Origin: Synechococcus sp. MU1617
GTDB lineage: Bacteria > Cyanobacteriota > Cyanobacteriia > PCC-6307 > Cyanobiaceae
DNA length: 64,000 nt
Assembly (NCBI RefSeq): GCF_020514235.1
Contig: NZ_VTLB01000006.1
Location: 62,001 to 126,000, forward strand
Reading direction: 5' to 3'
Part shown: piece by piece, positions 62,643 through 64,000 of the stretch
How positions within the stretch are numbered: the first letter of the stretch is position 1
How the letters are laid out: every line of letters starts with the position of its first letter
Made by a program: the position numbers and the translations under genes
Notes under the pieces: generated by a model
Database searches by the model: none
What the model was told of the DNA's origin: nothing
Seen by the model: only the letters and a program-made list of their open reading frames with translations

Positions 62643-63359
62643 ATGGAAAGATTGAGCCTGCCCACATTGAACGCGGAGAGAGGGCCTTCCGATGTGAAGG
62701 GCAGAGTGAGCGCGATATGGGAGTTCTGGGCCCCATTTCTGTTCACGGTTTCGCTTTATCTCCTGCTTCGGCAGTTCGCCTTTGAAGCCCGCTATATCCC
62801 TTCGGGATCGATGCTGCCGGGTCTTCAGGTCGGCGACAAGTTGATCGTTGAGAAGCTGTCGTACCGCTCACGACCTCCTCAGCGGGGAGAGATCGTTGTG
62901 TTCAATTCTCCCAGTGCCTTCGATCCCGTTTGGAAGTTGGAGGCCGGGCAGCCCAATCCACTCAAGTGCGGCGTTGTCACTTTCCCGGGCATCAGCTGGG
63001 TTGTGGATCGTGTGCTGTTACAGCGCTATCCCGAATGTGAGGCCTGGATCAAACGGGTGGTGGGTGTTCCTGGTGATGTCGTGGAGGTCAATAGCCTTGG
63101 TGCCGTGAGCATCAACGGCACGGCCTTCAATGAGCCTTACGTCACCAACTTCTGCTCCGATCGCGATGGAATGATCGGCTGCAAGGGCCTGTATGCCGTT
63201 GTTCCCGAAGACAACGTTGTTGTTTTGGGCGACAACCGCCGCAACAGCCAGGATGCCCGTCGCTGGCCAGGCGGTCCGTTTTTGCCTGACGATCAGATCA
63301 TTGGGCGTGCCGTTTTTCGCTTCTGGCCTCCTTCGCGCATCGGTCCGCTCAGCAAGTGA
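62643..63359 (+). CDS. lepB: Signal peptidase I
   Basis: LepB (238 residues) cleaves signal peptides at the membrane. One N-terminal TM (WAPFLFTVSLYLLLRQF), catalytic S56 in YIPSGSMLPGLQVGD, K137 in WIKRVVGVPGDVVEV and the final box VVLGDNRRNSQDARRWP are visible. The frame is open upstream to 62361 but that part overlaps the divergent gene. Cyanobacteria often have two signal peptidases. Confidence 0.95.
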   Translation: MERLSLPTLNAERGPSDVKGRVSAIWEFWAPFLFTVSLYLLLRQFAFEARYIPSGSMLPGLQVGDKLIVEKLSYRSRPPQRGEIVVFNSPSAFDPVWKLEAGQPNPLKCGVVTFPGISWVVDRVLLQRYPECEAWIKRVVGVPGDVVEVNSLGAVSINGTAFNEPYVTNFCSDRDGMIGCKGLYAVVPEDNVVVLGDNRRNSQDARRWPGGPFLPDDQIIGRAVFRFWPPSRIGPLSK

Positions 63360-64000
63360 GGCCACAGGCCACAACGCGTCCCTGAAGCTCCCGGCCCAGC
63401 CAGGGGATGTTGGCAGCACGCGGTGCTCCAGGGGTGTGGCTGCTGATGGTCCAGCCTTGATCGGGATCGAACAGCAGCCAGCGCCGGCTGCCCTGTTCAA
63501 GCTGTTCAGAGGGCTGGTCGATCAGCGCCGACGGCCCAAAGCTGAGGGCCTGCCAAAGATCTTCCACGGTCCAGCGTCCAGGCCGCACCAGGGCATTCCA
63601 CAGCGCAGGAAGCACCACATGGTGGCCGCTGAGGCCTGCGGGGCGCTGGTCACCTGGCAACAGCATGTCCTCTGCATCAAGAGGCACAGCGTGGACAGCT
63701 ACGGCAGTAATCGTTCGCTGCTGAACGGCCTGGATCAACTGCTGGCGGTCGCCTGGGCCACCGAGAGATGGGCAAACACGCCAGCCCGGGTTGCTGCTGG
63801 CCAGCATGCTGCGGTCGGTCAGAAGATGCCACCAGCTCACGCTGCTTAAGGGGGGTAACTCGCAGCCTGAAAGTTGCTGCACCGCCGCTGCCGTGGAGAG
63901 GTTCATCAGCCGCAGTTGTCGTTCCGGATGGCGTTGATGCAGCAGCAGCAACTGGCTGAGGGGAAGGGTCTCGCTGGTTATCGGATCCGCTGGCCACCCG
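63349..64000 (-). CDS. Dihydroorotase-like protein, degenerate (partial)
   Basis: The frame is open through the right edge, so only the C-terminal ~216 residues are present. The sequence LIQAVQQRTITAVAVHAVPL followed by RPAGLSGHHVVLPALWNALV and VEDLWQALSFGPSALI tracks the C-terminal half of type I dihydroorotases. The active-site TDHAPH is VHAVPL-like here, lacking the Asp and second His that bind metal and substrate. This suggests a non-catalytic homolog. It overlaps lepB by 11 bp tail-to-tail. Confidence 0.7.
   Translation of the reverse strand, partial: GWPADPITSETLPLSQLLLLHQRHPERQLRLMNLSTAAAVQQLSGCELPPLSSVSWWHLLTDRSMLASSNPGWRVCPSLGGPGDRQQLIQAVQQRTITAVAVHAVPLDAEDMLLPGDQRPAGLSGHHVVLPALWNALVRPGRWTVEDLWQALSFGPSALIDQPSEQLEQGSRRWLLFDPDQGWTISSHTPGAPRAANIPWLGRELQGRVVACGLTC

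Overview
The window reads as core chromosome of a marine picocyanobacterium, most like Synechococcus subcluster 5.1. The evidence is the gene content: photosystem I psaF-psaJ, cytochrome b6f petC-petA, Psb27, a high-light-inducible protein, cobalamin genes, a Lys/Ala-rich primary sigma factor, and many cyanobacteria-only conserved proteins. Overall G+C is high by eye. Genes are densely packed, with frequent 1-4 bp start/stop overlaps (TGATG, ATGA) and tail-to-tail overlaps. I see no insertion sequence, prophage, integrase, CRISPR array or rRNA. Strain identity cannot be fixed from the sequence alone.

Layout. 1-8 kb: a ppx tail, a RodZ-like protein, tRNA-Val, cobM-lgt, petC-petA, a DUF3067 protein, tatC, rqcH and gmk. 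8-16 kb: psaF-psaJ with a clear terminator, tsaD, a very small Hli protein, pilT, wecB with two small downstream genes and a cation/proton antiporter, then gltX and tRNA-Asp. 16-22 kb: tRNA-Trp, rplS, map, an SDR oxidoreductase, a three-gene run (small conserved protein, phosphotransacetylase-like protein, DprA-like protein), a MAPEG protein and YajQ. 22-25 kb: the most accessory-looking part, with an A+T-richer glycosyltransferase followed by nucleobase/nucleoside salvage genes (phosphoribosyltransferase, deoxyribosyltransferase, cytidine deaminase). 25-34.7 kb: hemL, glcD, xth, a TPR protein, then a close-packed plus-strand run of a conserved protein, an FtsH-like M41 peptidase without an ATPase domain, larC, a flippase-like membrane protein and a Tat-exported phosphoesterase. 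34.6-42.7 kb: a divergent Fe(3+)-type ABC permease/ATPase pair, a COG0523 GTPase with a His-rich segment overlapping a pterin carbinolamine dehydratase, a YjbQ protein, a DCC-family protein, an M32 carboxypeptidase and a catalytically complete pyrophosphatase. 42.7-50 kb: a PhyH-like dioxygenase, an L,D-transpeptidase, hemC, the primary sigma factor and priA. 50-64 kb: argB, ssb, cobK, cutA, an adenosine-kinase-like gene, purA, psb27, proS, a second pyrophosphatase lacking a catalytic Asp, a ferredoxin, an ArsC/Spx-like protein, lepB and part of a dihydroorotase-like gene with a degenerate metal site.

How the genes fit together. Most are housekeeping: tetrapyrrole and corrin synthesis (hemL, hemC, cobM, cobK), photosynthetic electron transport (petA, petC, psaF, psaJ, ferredoxin, psb27), protein export and maturation (tatC, lepB, lgt, map), translation (gltX, proS, rplS, tRNAs, tsaD, rqcH) and replication (priA, ssb). 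I did not find one clear previously undescribed multi-gene system. The best leads are the pyrophosphatase pair with one damaged active site, the stand-alone M41 peptidase beside larC, the His-rich GTPase/PCD/YjbQ neighbourhood, and the degenerate dihydroorotase-like protein.
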